DNA of 26,548 nucleotides from RUG760 sp045642205 (GCA_045642205.1 JAZUIK010000045.1:1-26548); one strand, 5' to 3'. Positions 14,966 through 23,169 are shown, numbered from the stretch's first letter. Program-made: numbers and translations. Notes: generated by a model not told the origin, from the letters alone.

Positions 14966-15110
14966 TTCTTGTGGCGCAGCCACGGGGAGAATACTTGGAT
15001 GCGTAGCGGACAAGTATTCTCACTTTTTCTTTTCCTCTCAAATACGCTTATTCCCAGCTCCTTCGCAGTCACGGGATATCTTCTTGTGGCGCAGCCACGG
15101 GAGAATACTT
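14966..15110 (+). repeat. Cluster of direct palindromic repeats downstream of tRNA-Leu
   Basis: A unit of about 30 bp occurs twice almost identically at 14966-14996 and 15081-15110: TTCTTGTGGCGCAGCCACGG followed by a G-run and AGAATACTT; the copies differ only by one G. Its core GTGGC-GCA-GCCAC (14971-14983, 15086-15098) is a perfect small hairpin. A degenerate third copy is visible near 15061-15080 (CGCAGTCACGGGA). Between the copies lies an 11-bp inverted repeat, annotated separately. The stretch lies between the tRNA terminator and the SPFH promoter and contains no credible gene. It looks like an intergenic repeat family rather than a regulatory site for one gene. Confidence 0.75.
14987..15031 (+). 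terminator. Terminator-like hairpin inside the repeat cluster
   Basis: GAGAATACTTG (14987-14997) pairs perfectly with CAAGTATTCTC (15011-15021), and ACTTTTTCTTTTC follows on the plus strand. It could act as a second terminator behind tRNA-Leu. The left arm is part of the direct repeat, so the hairpin may also be the longer form of the repeat element. Confidence 0.5.
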
Positions 15111-15182
15111 CTATTTTTTCTCTCTAAAGCGCATTATCTATTATATTTTTCTCTTTCCACCAACATATTCCTCTCCCCTGCA

Positions 15183-15215
15183 TGGTATAATGGGACCATC
15201 AAACAAAAAGGAGGG
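15183..15215 (+). promoter_or_regulatory. Extended -10 promoter and strong ribosome site of the SPFH gene
   Basis: TGGTATAAT gives a perfect -10 (15186-15191) with an extended TG, which offsets the absence of a recognisable -35. AGGAGGG (15209-15215) lies seven bases before the ATG at 15223, leaving a 5' leader of only about 25 bases. Confidence 0.65.
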
Positions 15216-15222
15216 CTAGAAT

Positions 15223-16209
15223 ATGCCTTTTGTCATTGCTGCAATCGTAGTCATTGCCATTATTATCATTCTATCCTGCATCGTTATTGTTCCTCAGGCT
15301 AATCAGTATATTGTAGAGCTTCTGGGAAAATATAAGTCCACCTGGGATGCTGGTCTGCATCTGAAGATTCCTTTCTTCGAGAGGATCGCCTCCAAGGTCA
15401 CCTTAAAGGAAATGATCCTGGACTCTCCCCCTCAGCCCGTTATCACCAAGGATAACGTAACCATGCAGATCGATACCGTTGTCTACTATCTGATCTTTGA
15501 TGCTAAGGCATACACCTATGGTGTTATGAATCCTGTCAGCGCACTGAGCAATCTGACCGCTACCACTCTTCGTAACATCGTCGGTGATATGGAGCTGGAT
15601 GAAACCCTTTCCTCCCGTGATCGTATCAACGAGCAGATGACCTGTCTGTTGGACGTCGCTACCGATCGTTGGGGTATCAAGGTCAACCGCGTTGAGCTGA
15701 AGAACATCATTCCTCCCAAGGATATCCAGGATTCCATGGAAAAGCAGATGAAAGCTGAGCGTGAGCGTCGTGAGACCCTGCTGCAGGCAGAAGGTCACAA
15801 GCAGGCTGTTATTACCCGTGCTGAGGGTGACAAGCAGGCAGCGATCCTTCAGGCAGAAGGTGAAAGAGATGCCCGCATCGCCAGAGCAGAAGGTGAAGCA
15901 AGAGCTGTACGTCTTGCCAAGGAAGCTGAAGCAGCCGGTATCAAGGCTATCCGCGAAGCAGCTCCTGACTACTCCGTCCTTGAGCTTCGCAAATATGATG
16001 CTCTTGTACAGATGTCCAACGGCCGTGCTGCTAAACTGATCGTTCCTACTGATGCTGTCAGCGCTGTCACCAAGAATGCGATCTTTACCGAGACCACCGG
16101 TCTGGGTGATGCCACTTCTCCCGAAGAAGAGCTGGTAGATCCTCATGCAGAGGATGTCTGCTGTGATGATTCCACCAACGTTGTTACTCAGGAATTCATC
16201 CACAGATAA
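15223..16209 (+). CDS. SPFH/band-7 (stomatin, slipin or QmcA-like) membrane protein
   Basis: The 328-residue protein has an N-terminal membrane anchor (about 4-23), an SPFH domain (about 25-175) with the family blocks IVELLGKYKSTWDAGLH, VTMQIDTVVYY and AVSALSNLTATTLRNIVGDMELDETL-like text, and a coiled segment (about 175-245) with repeated AEG units. A C-terminal acidic tail follows. SPFH proteins oligomerise on membranes, often as ring or cage scaffolds that hold membrane proteases or organise lipid microdomains. Codons such as CGT, GCT and GTT look enriched compared with the minus-strand neighbours, suggesting high expression. A small membrane protein gene follows after 35 bp and shares its transcript. 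No NfeD-type partner is seen. Function beyond membrane organisation is not known. Confidence 0.92.
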   Translation: MPFVIAAIVVIAIIIILSCIVIVPQANQYIVELLGKYKSTWDAGLHLKIPFFERIASKVTLKEMILDSPPQPVITKDNVTMQIDTVVYYLIFDAKAYTYGVMNPVSALSNLTATTLRNIVGDMELDETLSSRDRINEQMTCLLDVATDRWGIKVNRVELKNIIPPKDIQDSMEKQMKAERERRETLLQAEGHKQAVITRAEGDKQAAILQAEGERDARIARAEGEARAVRLAKEAEAAGIKAIREAAPDYSVLELRKYDALVQMSNGRAAKLIVPTDAVSAVTKNAIFTETTGLGDATSPEEELVDPHAEDVCCDDSTNVVTQEFIHR

Positions 16210-16244
16210 AATCCCCGTATTCTATCAACGTAGGAGGTGACATT

Positions 16245-16556
16245 ATGATCCTCAATCAGATTCTGCTGGATGTCATAACTTCGCCTACCAGAGAAGAGAT
16301 CCAGCGAAAGATCCTCATGGAAAACCTGGTCATGATCTTCTTTGGAATCGTGATCATCGCACTGATCACCATCGCCATCATTACGATCCTTAAGCATCCC
16401 GATAGTCAAGTCGAAGATTTCATGTCAGACGCCAACACTATGGGAAGTGCTGAAGGAAATGGTCCTCGCGGCGAAATGAACAAACAGCTCGTCGCCAAGG
16501 CTATGGTAGAACATACCAGACGTCAGAACTATGAAGGATTGACAAGACGCAGATAA
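16245..16556 (+). CDS. Small single-helix membrane protein, SPFH partner candidate, function unknown
   Basis: I do not recognise a named family. The 103-residue product has a short amphipathic start, one clear membrane segment (about 27-49, rich in Ile, Leu and Phe) and a hydrophilic, basic tail ending in LTRRR. TAGGAGGTGA lies just upstream of the ATG, which supports real translation. It begins 35 bp after the SPFH gene and ends 18 bp before a terminator, so the two form a two-gene unit. Small membrane proteins beside SPFH genes are often partners or localisation factors, but that role is inference here. Confidence 0.8.
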   Translation: MILNQILLDVITSPTREEIQRKILMENLVMIFFGIVIIALITIAIITILKHPDSQVEDFMSDANTMGSAEGNGPRGEMNKQLVAKAMVEHTRRQNYEGLTRRR

Positions 16557-16574
16557 ATATCCGCTCAAAAGTAT

Positions 16575-16617
16575 AGCCCCGGAAAACTTTCAACGTGTAA
16601 GTTTCCCGGGGCTTTTT
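16575..16617 (+). terminator. Terminator of the SPFH unit
   Basis: AGCCCCGG (16575-16582) pairs with CCGGGGCT (16606-16613), and the stem continues with AAACTT / AAGTTT after one mismatch; TTTTTC follows. It could also stop minus-strand transcripts from the CotH gene, which ends 10 bp away, although the T-run on that side is weaker. Confidence 0.92.
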
Positions 16618-16626
16618 CTATATTTA

Positions 16627-19600
16627 TTACTTATATTGGGTAGCTAATATGTCGCCAAAGTATTCCTCAAGCTGTTCTTTTGGCATATACAGATATTCCT
16701 GTAGTCCATATACCATTCTCACCGCTCGTCCGCTGACATATTCTCGAAGATCTCCAACCAACCTCTCCCATGTATGATCTGCGTATCCCCATCGATCTGC
16801 CTCTTTGGGAATCTCATCCACGATCTCCTCGTGGAGTTCATCGATCAGAGCCAGCATATTGTCGTCGCTGAGAGGTCCATTCAGGAAGTAGGATAATTTC
16901 TCAATGAGCAGCTGCTGAAACTCTTTATTCTGCATTAAAGCTCTGCAGATCGATCCGTGCTGCACCGCATACAGAGGCACTTTAAATGTCTCTCCAGAGA
17001 ACATTCCAAGATCCACATCCGAAATAGCACATCGCCATAGTCCATCTGCTTCACAATAGAAATAGCGCATGTTGCCATTGACGTCTTTGTTTCCGGTATA
17101 TGCCTGGAAGATCATCCAGTCAGCGAAACTCTCGATATCGACCACAGAACAGGCATATTCCCAGTTCTCCTCTATATACAGAGGATGATCTTGCGTCCAT
17201 TCATTGAACGCATACAAAGCATCACCCACTCTGTAGTAACTCTTGAGCATCCTGCAATCATCCACCGGTACTCCTCTACGAGCAGCATAATACTCCGGTG
17301 AAAAATGCTCACGTACGGTATATATACCCCAGAACTCTCCATTCAGATAGATCGCACAGTATTTATGATCCAGACCCATCACATGATCGCTGTACCTGTT
17401 GCAGATCTCTCCCCACATGGTATCACGCATCATTGTCGGGAATGTGCCTTCCGTATCTGCTCTTAGAAGCAGGGAATAATAGGTATCATAGTCCTGATCC
17501 GGGAAAAACGGATACTGTAAAGGACCATCATAATTATTGCGGAACCTTACGGTAAACGACTTTTTATCATTGACCAGCAGTGTCGTCATACCATGCATAC
17601 TGATACCGCAATCCTGAGAAAAGGTGCCATCATCCCCAAAATACGAAAGATTACCGGCAACCTCGATCTCCTTGACAGCCCAGCTGGGACGATAGATACC
17701 GTCAGCTCCCCAAAGATTTGCAGGATCCGTGACGACACACAGGACCGGGATCGTATCTCCTTCATTGACAAGATAGTTCAGTGTCAGAATATCACTGGGC
17801 ATACATCCATCCTGGATCTGAACAGCACGGACGACACAGGTGGAAGTGATCTCAATGGGTTCTGTATACAGGGAAGATTCTTCTGTTGGAACACTTCCGT
17901 CCAATGTATAGTAAACTTTTCCTCCATCTCCCGAAAGTTCCAGAATAAGCGGATCCTCTGTCTCATAACAGCCCGCTTCCAGACTATAGGATGGTTCCTC
18001 AGCGATCCTTCTTCTTCCCTCATCATTGGCTGTTCCCGGTGTAGACGTCATAAAGAAAAAACCATGGCCTTCTTCACTTCTGCCATAGCTGCACTTGTTT
18101 GGAATATCAAAGAGAAGTACATAGTCAACTAATTCCGTATCCTTAAAAAGGTACAGACTCTCCTCTTCGCCGCTTAAGGAAAAACTACCGTGTATGAATT
18201 CTCCGGTGAGAGATGTATCTCCACTCATAAGGAGCACCAGATATTCACCGCTCTCCAGCGTCATCTCAGGCAGAACAAATTTATCAGGTACCGATGCAGA
18301 ATCCGTTAAAGAGAATCCAGAAAGATCAATGGCATGATCAGAGACATTCCTGACTTCCACCAGATCATAGCAATTGCCCTGATCAGGCAGATACCAGTCA
18401 TTGGTCGTCATGACTTCCCAGATCGCCAGTTCGCCTTTCGGATCCATTAAAGCAGAAAAGGATTCATATCCCTCCGCAGTATTAGGTAATCCGGGTGTGG
18501 CATATATAGTCTCGATAAACTCACCGGTACTTTGATCTCTCTGATAAGATCGGTCTGTTTTGGCTTCACCAAATATGACCTTATCTCCCTGGATCCCTCC
18601 GGGACCTGTCAGTACGATCATCTCTCCCTTAGAAGAAAGATTGAAACCGGTATAATAGACTCCCTCTTTTTCACCACCATCACCGCAATATAGTAGCAAA
18701 AATTCTCCCGGTCCAAGGATCAGATCCGGAAGTGCATATTTTGTTGTATTCTCCTCATTATCACTTAAAAACCAACCTGTCAGATCCATCTCTTCATCAC
18801 TGGTATTCGTGATCTCGATCCAGTCTCGAAACTCTCCCTCAGGATCCGGAAGGACTGTTTTATTGGCAGGCATAAATTCAGAGATGATCAAAGCATTTTC
18901 ACTGTAACCCATAGAGTGAAGCCACATGGAAAATCCATCTTCCGTATTGGGATATCCCGGAGTCGCATAGGGCGAAAGAACCCAGCGATCCCCGGCAAGG
19001 ATCATAACCTGATCCTCTTCCATAGGCAGCGTCTGGATATAATCGATGACATCTCCTGTTTCATTTTTGAGAACAAGGATCTCATTACCACTTTTAGAAA
19101 GAGAAAAATTACCATAAAAACCTGTTTCTCCCTCATCACCCAGCCAGACCACTGCATATCCATACGGTTCGATCAGAGTATCCTCGGGAAAAACAAATCC
19201 TATCTTAGAAGCATCATCTGACATGGAATACCCGGAAATATCGATGATCTCAGATCCGGTATTATGGATCTCCACAAGATCAGTATAATGACCATATGCA
19301 TCCGGATATGAAATATTCGATGCCATCACCTCGCTAAGACATACCGGGGAAAGATCACTTCTGTGATTGGAACAACTTCCTTCAGCGAAAGAATCCCTGA
19401 GGATTCCGGGAGAACAGACATCCGTCTGCACCCATTCATCCCCTTCACCTCGTATTATAACAGGATACTTTGTAAACTCGATCGTTACACATCCATCGAT
19501 CGTACGACGATTGGCATTTGTCAGAAGGATCGTCTCTCCGCCTTCCTGGGAGATAGCAAATGGAGCATAAAAAAGGCTTGAATATTCCGGCTTTTCTCTG

Positions 19601-19914
19601 CCACACCAGATGACTACCGATTCCCCTGCTTCGATCTTTGTCCCCTTTGGGAAAACAAAACCATCCAGGTTTTCATCATCTGTCAGATGATAAAGAGAAA
19701 CATCCACGGATCGATCGGAACGATTGGTGATCTCCACATAGTCCAGATAAAAGCCGTCCTGATTAGGAACATCGGCATTGGATCCACAGATCTCCGTAAT
19801 ATACAGGGCTTTCTGTCCCTTTTGACTGATATAAAAACTAAAAAAAGAAAGCAGAATAACAAGTACCAATGAACATGCGATAACAATGATTGATAACTTC
19901 TTATTCTGCTGCAT
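16627..19914 (-). CDS. Exported CotH-kinase protein with four lamin-tail-like domains
   Basis: The 1095-residue protein has an N-terminal membrane anchor (about 8-29) and should be displayed outside the cell. Four repeats of a lamin-tail-type beta domain follow (about 38-170, 191-322, 342-478, 495-630), each with the pattern ISE-motif, D-x-VEI-x-N-x-S-D, DLSG-x-x-LSD, LPPG-like, ATPGxPN. Then comes an Fn3/chitobiase-associated segment (about 645-712, YYTLDGSVPTEES) and a CotH domain (about 723-1070) with KKSFTVRFR (784-792), YLNGEFWGIYTVREHF (856-871) and SDVDLG (965-970), whose Asp residues fit the kinase-like metal site. CotH is a spore-coat protein kinase; exported multi-domain members occur in gut Clostridia, sometimes in cellulosomes. 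It starts 20 bp after the ABC ATPase, so it may be in the Trp T-box transcript. AGGAG lies 12-13 bases before the ATG. Confidence 0.9.
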   Translation of the reverse strand: MQQNKKLSIIVIACSLVLVILLSFFSFYISQKGQKALYITEICGSNADVPNQDGFYLDYVEITNRSDRSVDVSLYHLTDDENLDGFVFPKGTKIEAGESVVIWCGREKPEYSSLFYAPFAISQEGGETILLTNANRRTIDGCVTIEFTKYPVIIRGEGDEWVQTDVCSPGILRDSFAEGSCSNHRSDLSPVCLSEVMASNISYPDAYGHYTDLVEIHNTGSEIIDISGYSMSDDASKIGFVFPEDTLIEPYGYAVVWLGDEGETGFYGNFSLSKSGNEILVLKNETGDVIDYIQTLPMEEDQVMILAGDRWVLSPYATPGYPNTEDGFSMWLHSMGYSENALIISEFMPANKTVLPDPEGEFRDWIEITNTSDEEMDLTGWFLSDNEENTTKYALPDLILGPGEFLLLYCGDGGEKEGVYYTGFNLSSKGEMIVLTGPGGIQGDKVIFGEAKTDRSYQRDQSTGEFIETIYATPGLPNTAEGYESFSALMDPKGELAIWEVMTTNDWYLPDQGNCYDLVEVRNVSDHAIDLSGFSLTDSASVPDKFVLPEMTLESGEYLVLLMSGDTSLTGEFIHGSFSLSGEEESLYLFKDTELVDYVLLFDIPNKCSYGRSEEGHGFFFMTSTPGTANDEGRRRIAEEPSYSLEAGCYETEDPLILELSGDGGKVYYTLDGSVPTEESSLYTEPIEITSTCVVRAVQIQDGCMPSDILTLNYLVNEGDTIPVLCVVTDPANLWGADGIYRPSWAVKEIEVAGNLSYFGDDGTFSQDCGISMHGMTTLLVNDKKSFTVRFRNNYDGPLQYPFFPDQDYDTYYSLLLRADTEGTFPTMMRDTMWGEICNRYSDHVMGLDHKYCAIYLNGEFWGIYTVREHFSPEYYAARRGVPVDDCRMLKSYYRVGDALYAFNEWTQDHPLYIEENWEYACSVVDIESFADWMIFQAYTGNKDVNGNMRYFYCEADGLWRCAISDVDLGMFSGETFKVPLYAVQHGSICRALMQNKEFQQLLIEKLSYFLNGPLSDDNMLALIDELHEEIVDEIPKEADRWGYADHTWERLVGDLREYVSGRAVRMVYGLQEYLYMPKEQLEEYFGDILATQYK

Positions 19915-19934
19915 TTTTTATAATGTCTCCTGTT

Positions 19935-20723
19935 TTATGTATGTAAAAGCATACGATCGTTATCCAGTGCCTTTCCGGCTTTCTGTTTGAACAGATCCAG
20001 AAGATCGGCCACGGTCGTATTGTCTCTCTCCTCACCTTTTACATCATAGATGATCGATCCCTGATCCATCATCAGGGTACGATTTCCAAGAGAAAGCGCT
20101 GATTCCATATTATGGGTAATCATCAGACAAGTCAAGTGGTTATCCTTAACGATCTTTTTAGTCAGATCCAATACTTTCTCGGAGGTACCGGGGTCCAATG
20201 CCGCCGTATGCTCATCCAGAAGGAGGACACTGGGCGGATTGATCGTCGCCATCAACATGGCGATAACCTGTCTCTGACCACCGGAAAGCAGTCCGACCGG
20301 ATGATCCATACGATCCTCCAGACCCATGCCAAGCTCTGCTACCTTCTCACGGAAGGCATTCTTCTCCTTCTTGCTGACCATACTCAGCCAGCCGCCCTTT
20401 CCACAGGAAAGAGCCAGATTTTCCGCAATACTCATATCCGGTGCTGTTCCAAGGACAGGGTTCTGGAACAGTCTGCCGATCTTTCTGGAGCGGATGTGTT
20501 CCGGCATGACCGTAATATCTTCTCCATCCAGCAGGATACTTCCCTGATCTGTTAAGAACACACCGGAAATGCAATTGAACAAAGTGGACTTACCGGCTCC
20601 GTTTGCACCGATAATGGAGATAAAGTCCCCATCCTCCACTTTCAAAGACAGATCCTGGATCGCTTTCTTCTCGTTGATGGTTCCGGGGTAAAATGTCTTA
20701 TAGATATGATTTAATTCCAGCAT
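19935..20723 (-). CDS. ABC transporter ATPase of the tryptophan-type importer
   Basis: The 262-residue protein has Walker A GANGAGKST (39-47), Q-loop LFQNP (85-89), signature LSGGQRQ (146-152), Walker B SVLLLDE (165-171) and the H-loop MITHNM. It is closest in appearance to LivF/LivG-like ATPases that pair with BPD_transp_2 permeases. It powers uptake of the solute delivered by the TrpX-like lipoprotein. It begins 2 bp after the permease stop, with a purine-rich GGGGGAAA ribosome site inside the permease end. It is the third gene of the T-box-controlled unit. Published names trpY/trpZ are not assigned here because individual orthology was not tested. Confidence 0.93.
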   Translation of the reverse strand: MLELNHIYKTFYPGTINEKKAIQDLSLKVEDGDFISIIGANGAGKSTLFNCISGVFLTDQGSILLDGEDITVMPEHIRSRKIGRLFQNPVLGTAPDMSIAENLALSCGKGGWLSMVSKKEKNAFREKVAELGMGLEDRMDHPVGLLSGGQRQVIAMLMATINPPSVLLLDEHTAALDPGTSEKVLDLTKKIVKDNHLTCLMITHNMESALSLGNRTLMMDQGSIIYDVKGEERDNTTVADLLDLFKQKAGKALDNDRMLLHT

Positions 20724-20725
20724 CT

Positions 20726-21637
20726 TTATTTCCCCCTCTTTCTGGATTCCATCTGACGCTTGAACACAGGGAACTGCTCCTTCAGATACGGTGCGGAGAT
20801 CGCAATGATAACGATAACGGAAGATACCAGCTTCAGCATGTAAGCAGGCATGTTCATTCTAAGGGCAATGGTGTAGACCAGACGAAAGATGATGGCACCT
20901 AAGATGACACCGATCATACGCTTTCCGGGTGTTCCCTTTCCCATGAAGGCACCACCGATCAAAAGAGATGCCAGAGCGACTGTGACCATACCGGTACCGA
21001 TATCGATATTAACCGATTTTTGAGACTGTGCCAAAAGGCATCCGGATAAAGCGGTAAAGGAGTTGGAGATGCAAAGACCGACAATGGTGGTCATAGCGGG
21101 ATTAATGGAGGAAGAACGCACCATATCGGGGTTGTTACCGGTAGCACGGATAGCCAGACCCATACGTGTTTTCAAAAAGAAGTACAGGAAAAGGCCGATC
21201 ACCAAAACAGCGATCACGATGACCATCAGCTTATACTGGGAAGATAAGAAGGTTCCGGATAACAGAGTCTTCATCTTGGTGAAGACTGTCTCCGTCTTAT
21301 TCATGTTTAAAACAGATGCATTTCCCATTACGGCGATATTAATGGAATACAGACCTGTATTCACGATAATACCGGCAAGCAAAGAGGTAACACCCATCTT
21401 TGTCTGAAGAAATGCGGTGATAAAACCGGAGAGAACGCCTGCCAACATAGCCACAGGGATGGAAAGGAAGGGATGTCCAGCCATAGCTACCACCGCTCCT
21501 ACGGTAGCACCTAAAGTAAAACATCCATCTGTAGACAGATCACACACATTGAGCATGGAATAACTGAGGAACAAAGCCAGAACGGTCAATGAACCCATCA
21601 GTCCAAGTTCCAGCGCAGTCTGCAGCAGCAAAAACAT
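20726..21637 (-). CDS. ABC transporter permease of the tryptophan-type importer
   Basis: The 303-residue hydrophobic protein has about eight to nine membrane segments and belongs to the LivH-like BPD_transp_2 group. Blocks typical of this group are NVCDLSTDGCFTLGA (about 30-44), TGNNPDMVRSSSINP (about 177-191), which resembles the coupling region AxGxN..ma, and LIGGAFMGKGTPGKRMIGVILGA. It forms the membrane channel of the importer together with the ATPase. AAGGAG precedes the ATG at 21637. Between it and the lipoprotein gene lies a 106-bp gap with a strong hairpin that probably lets the binding protein be made in excess. Confidence 0.92.
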   Translation of the reverse strand: MFLLLQTALELGLMGSLTVLALFLSYSMLNVCDLSTDGCFTLGATVGAVVAMAGHPFLSIPVAMLAGVLSGFITAFLQTKMGVTSLLAGIIVNTGLYSINIAVMGNASVLNMNKTETVFTKMKTLLSGTFLSSQYKLMVIVIAVLVIGLFLYFFLKTRMGLAIRATGNNPDMVRSSSINPAMTTIVGLCISNSFTALSGCLLAQSQKSVNIDIGTGMVTVALASLLIGGAFMGKGTPGKRMIGVILGAIIFRLVYTIALRMNMPAYMLKLVSSVIVIIAISAPYLKEQFPVFKRQMESRKRGK

Positions 21638-21676
21638 AACGAAACTCTCCTTGTACGGTTCTTTTTAAACAGGATA

Positions 21677-21702
21677 CACCTCTCAGCCAGGGCCGAGAGG
21701 TG
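21677..21702 (-). promoter_or_regulatory. Intercistronic hairpin between binding-protein and permease genes
   Basis: CACCTCTC (21677-21684) and GAGAGGTG (21695-21702) form a perfect 8-bp stem, extendable inward by GCC / GGC. No U-run follows on the minus strand, so it is more likely an RNA-stabilising or partial-attenuation hairpin that raises lipoprotein output relative to the membrane subunits. Confidence 0.6.
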
Positions 21703-21743
21703 ATCTTATAAGATTATTTAATGATTTTGTTGATGTTCAAAGA

Positions 21744-22772
21744 TTACTCGAAGCTCTCTGCAGTAGTGATCTCAACGACCTTCTGGCAGTAGGGCTCGAA
21801 AGCAGCCTTAACAGTAGCAAAGTCAAGGCCAAGAGTCGCACAGACTTCGGTGTTAACGGTAGCGGTACCATTATCGAAGGTCATAACAGGAGTCTTAGCA
21901 GGATCTGCACCAAAGAGGATGTCGGTAACCATGTTTCCGGTCTGAACACCAAGGTTAGCATAGTCAACACCGTATCCTACGAAAGCACCGTTCAGAGCGA
22001 AGGAGTCAGCACCTGCATAGTGAGCGATACCTGCGTTAGCCAGGGTCTCATAGATGGAAAGCTCTGCAACCATGATGGTGTTATCAGAGGGAGTGAAGAC
22101 TGCATCGACACCGTCGGTGATCATGGACTGAACTGCCAGAGCAACTTCGTCGTTGTTGGTTCCGGTGTATTCCTTGTAAGCAACACCCTTCTCGTCCAGG
22201 TAAGCCTTAGCAGCTGCGATAGCGGTGGTAGAAGAATCCTGACCTGCATCGTACAGAAGACCTACCAGATCGGTAGAAGGATCGTTAGCGAAGATAAGGT
22301 TCATAACTGCGGTGGTATCCAGATAATCGGAAGTACCGGTGATATTTCCTCCGGGAACCTCAAGGCTGTCTACCAGGCCAACTGCCAGAGGATCGGAAAC
22401 TGCTGCGAAAACAACAGGGATCTGATTGTCTTCGGTAGCACCCTGCATTGCCATAGCAACGGGAGTAGCAACACCGACCATAACATCTACATCCTTGGAG
22501 ATGAAGTTGGTGATGATCTGGTTCATAACGTTAGCATCGGCATTACAGTTATCGTAGATGACTTCGATGGTAACGCCCTTCTCAGCCTCAACAGCCTTCA
22601 GCTGATTCTGGATGTTCTCACAGATCTGATCCAGAGAAGCGTCTGCAACAAAGTTACAGATACCGACCTTATAGGTGTTCTTCTCCTGAGTCTTTGCACA
22701 TCCTGCAAGGGAAAGCAGCATCATAGCTGCCAAAACGATACTGATGATCTTTTTAAGGGAATTCTTTTTCAT
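21744..22772 (-). CDS. trpX: TrpX-like solute-binding lipoprotein (ABC_sub_bind family)
   Basis: The 342-residue protein begins with a lipoprotein signal ending in LLSLAGC, with the Cys as lipid anchor. The mature part has the PF04392-type fold cues: YKVGICNFVADASLDQICENI, the VMVGVATPVAMAM stretch, VVFAAVSDP, GNITGTSDYLD and DAVFTPSDNTI. Members of this family under tryptophan T-boxes are known as TrpX and bind tryptophan or related aromatics. I use the ATG at 22772; an upstream in-frame ATG at 22829 would put a 19-residue hydrophilic stretch before the signal peptide. AAAGGG lies about nine bases before the chosen start. It is the first gene after the T-box terminator, which supports tryptophan as the ligand. 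Confidence 0.9.
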   Translation of the reverse strand: MKKNSLKKIISIVLAAMMLLSLAGCAKTQEKNTYKVGICNFVADASLDQICENIQNQLKAVEAEKGVTIEVIYDNCNADANVMNQIITNFISKDVDVMVGVATPVAMAMQGATEDNQIPVVFAAVSDPLAVGLVDSLEVPGGNITGTSDYLDTTAVMNLIFANDPSTDLVGLLYDAGQDSSTTAIAAAKAYLDEKGVAYKEYTGTNNDEVALAVQSMITDGVDAVFTPSDNTIMVAELSIYETLANAGIAHYAGADSFALNGAFVGYGVDYANLGVQTGNMVTDILFGADPAKTPVMTFDNGTATVNTEVCATLGLDFATVKAAFEPYCQKVVEITTAESFE

Positions 22773-22856
22773 GATTGGCCCTTTCTTTCCCGGGAACTTA
22801 TCCCGATTGAGTTTGATTGCATTGAGCATTCATTTGGAACCAGGACCTTTTGCAAA

Positions 22857-22896
22857 TAAAAAATCCTGTCCCGGTATGAATTTGCCGGGACAGGAT
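22857..22896 (-). terminator. Regulated terminator of the Trp T-box
   Basis: On the minus strand a perfect 12-bp stem ATCCTGTCCCGG / CCGGGACAGGAT (arms at 22885-22896 and 22863-22874) is followed by TTTTTT. It lies right behind the T-box core AGGTGGCACCGC, whose antiterminator fold would compete with it. Confidence 0.93.
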
Positions 22897-23131
22897 GTAT
22901 ATTCCTGCGGTGCCACCTAGCTTGGCGCGTCATAACGCCCACTCAACGCATACTGACATATGCTGACTGTTTATTACGGAGAGTCCAACTCCGTCTCACA
23001 TACTCGGATAAATCCTTTCCGCTCGCCCTCGGAAGTCCATTCACTTTTATTCTTTCTGCCATGATCTCAGCATCCATGACTCTCTGTGAAGATGATCTCA
23101 AAAGCTACTCACTCTTCCTCATCGGTTTGTT
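22857..23131 (-). ncRNA. T-box riboswitch leader, specifier UGG (tryptophan)
   Basis: The leader between promoter and trpX has the T-box marks in order on the minus strand: a purine-rich GAGGAAGAGTGAGTAG start, the stem I AGAGAGTC block (about 23076-23083), the specifier region GTGAATGGAC with TGG at 23037-23039, and the T-box core AGGTGGCACCGCAGG (22904-22918) followed by a terminator. UGG is the Trp codon. The bulge TGGC would pair with the 3' end of tRNA-Trp, whose discriminator is G, so both contacts agree. Uncharged tRNA-Trp is expected to stabilise the antiterminator and turn on the transporter. Stem II/III details were not folded. Confidence 0.93.
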
Positions 23132-23137
23132 GTATAG

Positions 23138-23166
23138 GTTATACCACCGGATACTTTCTATGTCAA
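23138..23166 (-). promoter_or_regulatory. Sigma-A promoter of the T-box/trpX unit
   Basis: Minus-strand TTGACA (23161-23166) is a perfect -35; TATAAC (23138-23143) is a near-perfect -10, with a 17-bp spacer. Transcription would start near 23131, directly before the T-box stem I. The -35 follows the U-tract of the upstream terminator by only a few bases, so the two units are cleanly separated. Confidence 0.9.
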
Positions 23167-23169
23167 CAT

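Noticed and set aside
14729..15013. 94-codon minus-strand frame over tRNA-Leu
   Set aside because: It runs through the tRNA, its promoter and its terminator; no protein features.
14804..15110. tRNA-Leu with downstream repeats as an integrative-element attachment site
   Set aside because: No direct repeat of the tRNA 3' end, no integrase and no element-like gene content nearby.
15403..16203. 266-codon open frame antisense to the SPFH gene
   Set aside because: The plus-strand gene has a promoter, a strong ribosome site and a recognised domain; the antisense frame has none.
22020..22859. 279-codon open frame antisense to the TrpX-like gene
   Set aside because: The minus-strand frame has a lipoprotein signal, family motifs and a T-box in front; the plus-strand frame is Cys- and Ser-rich low-information text without start signals.
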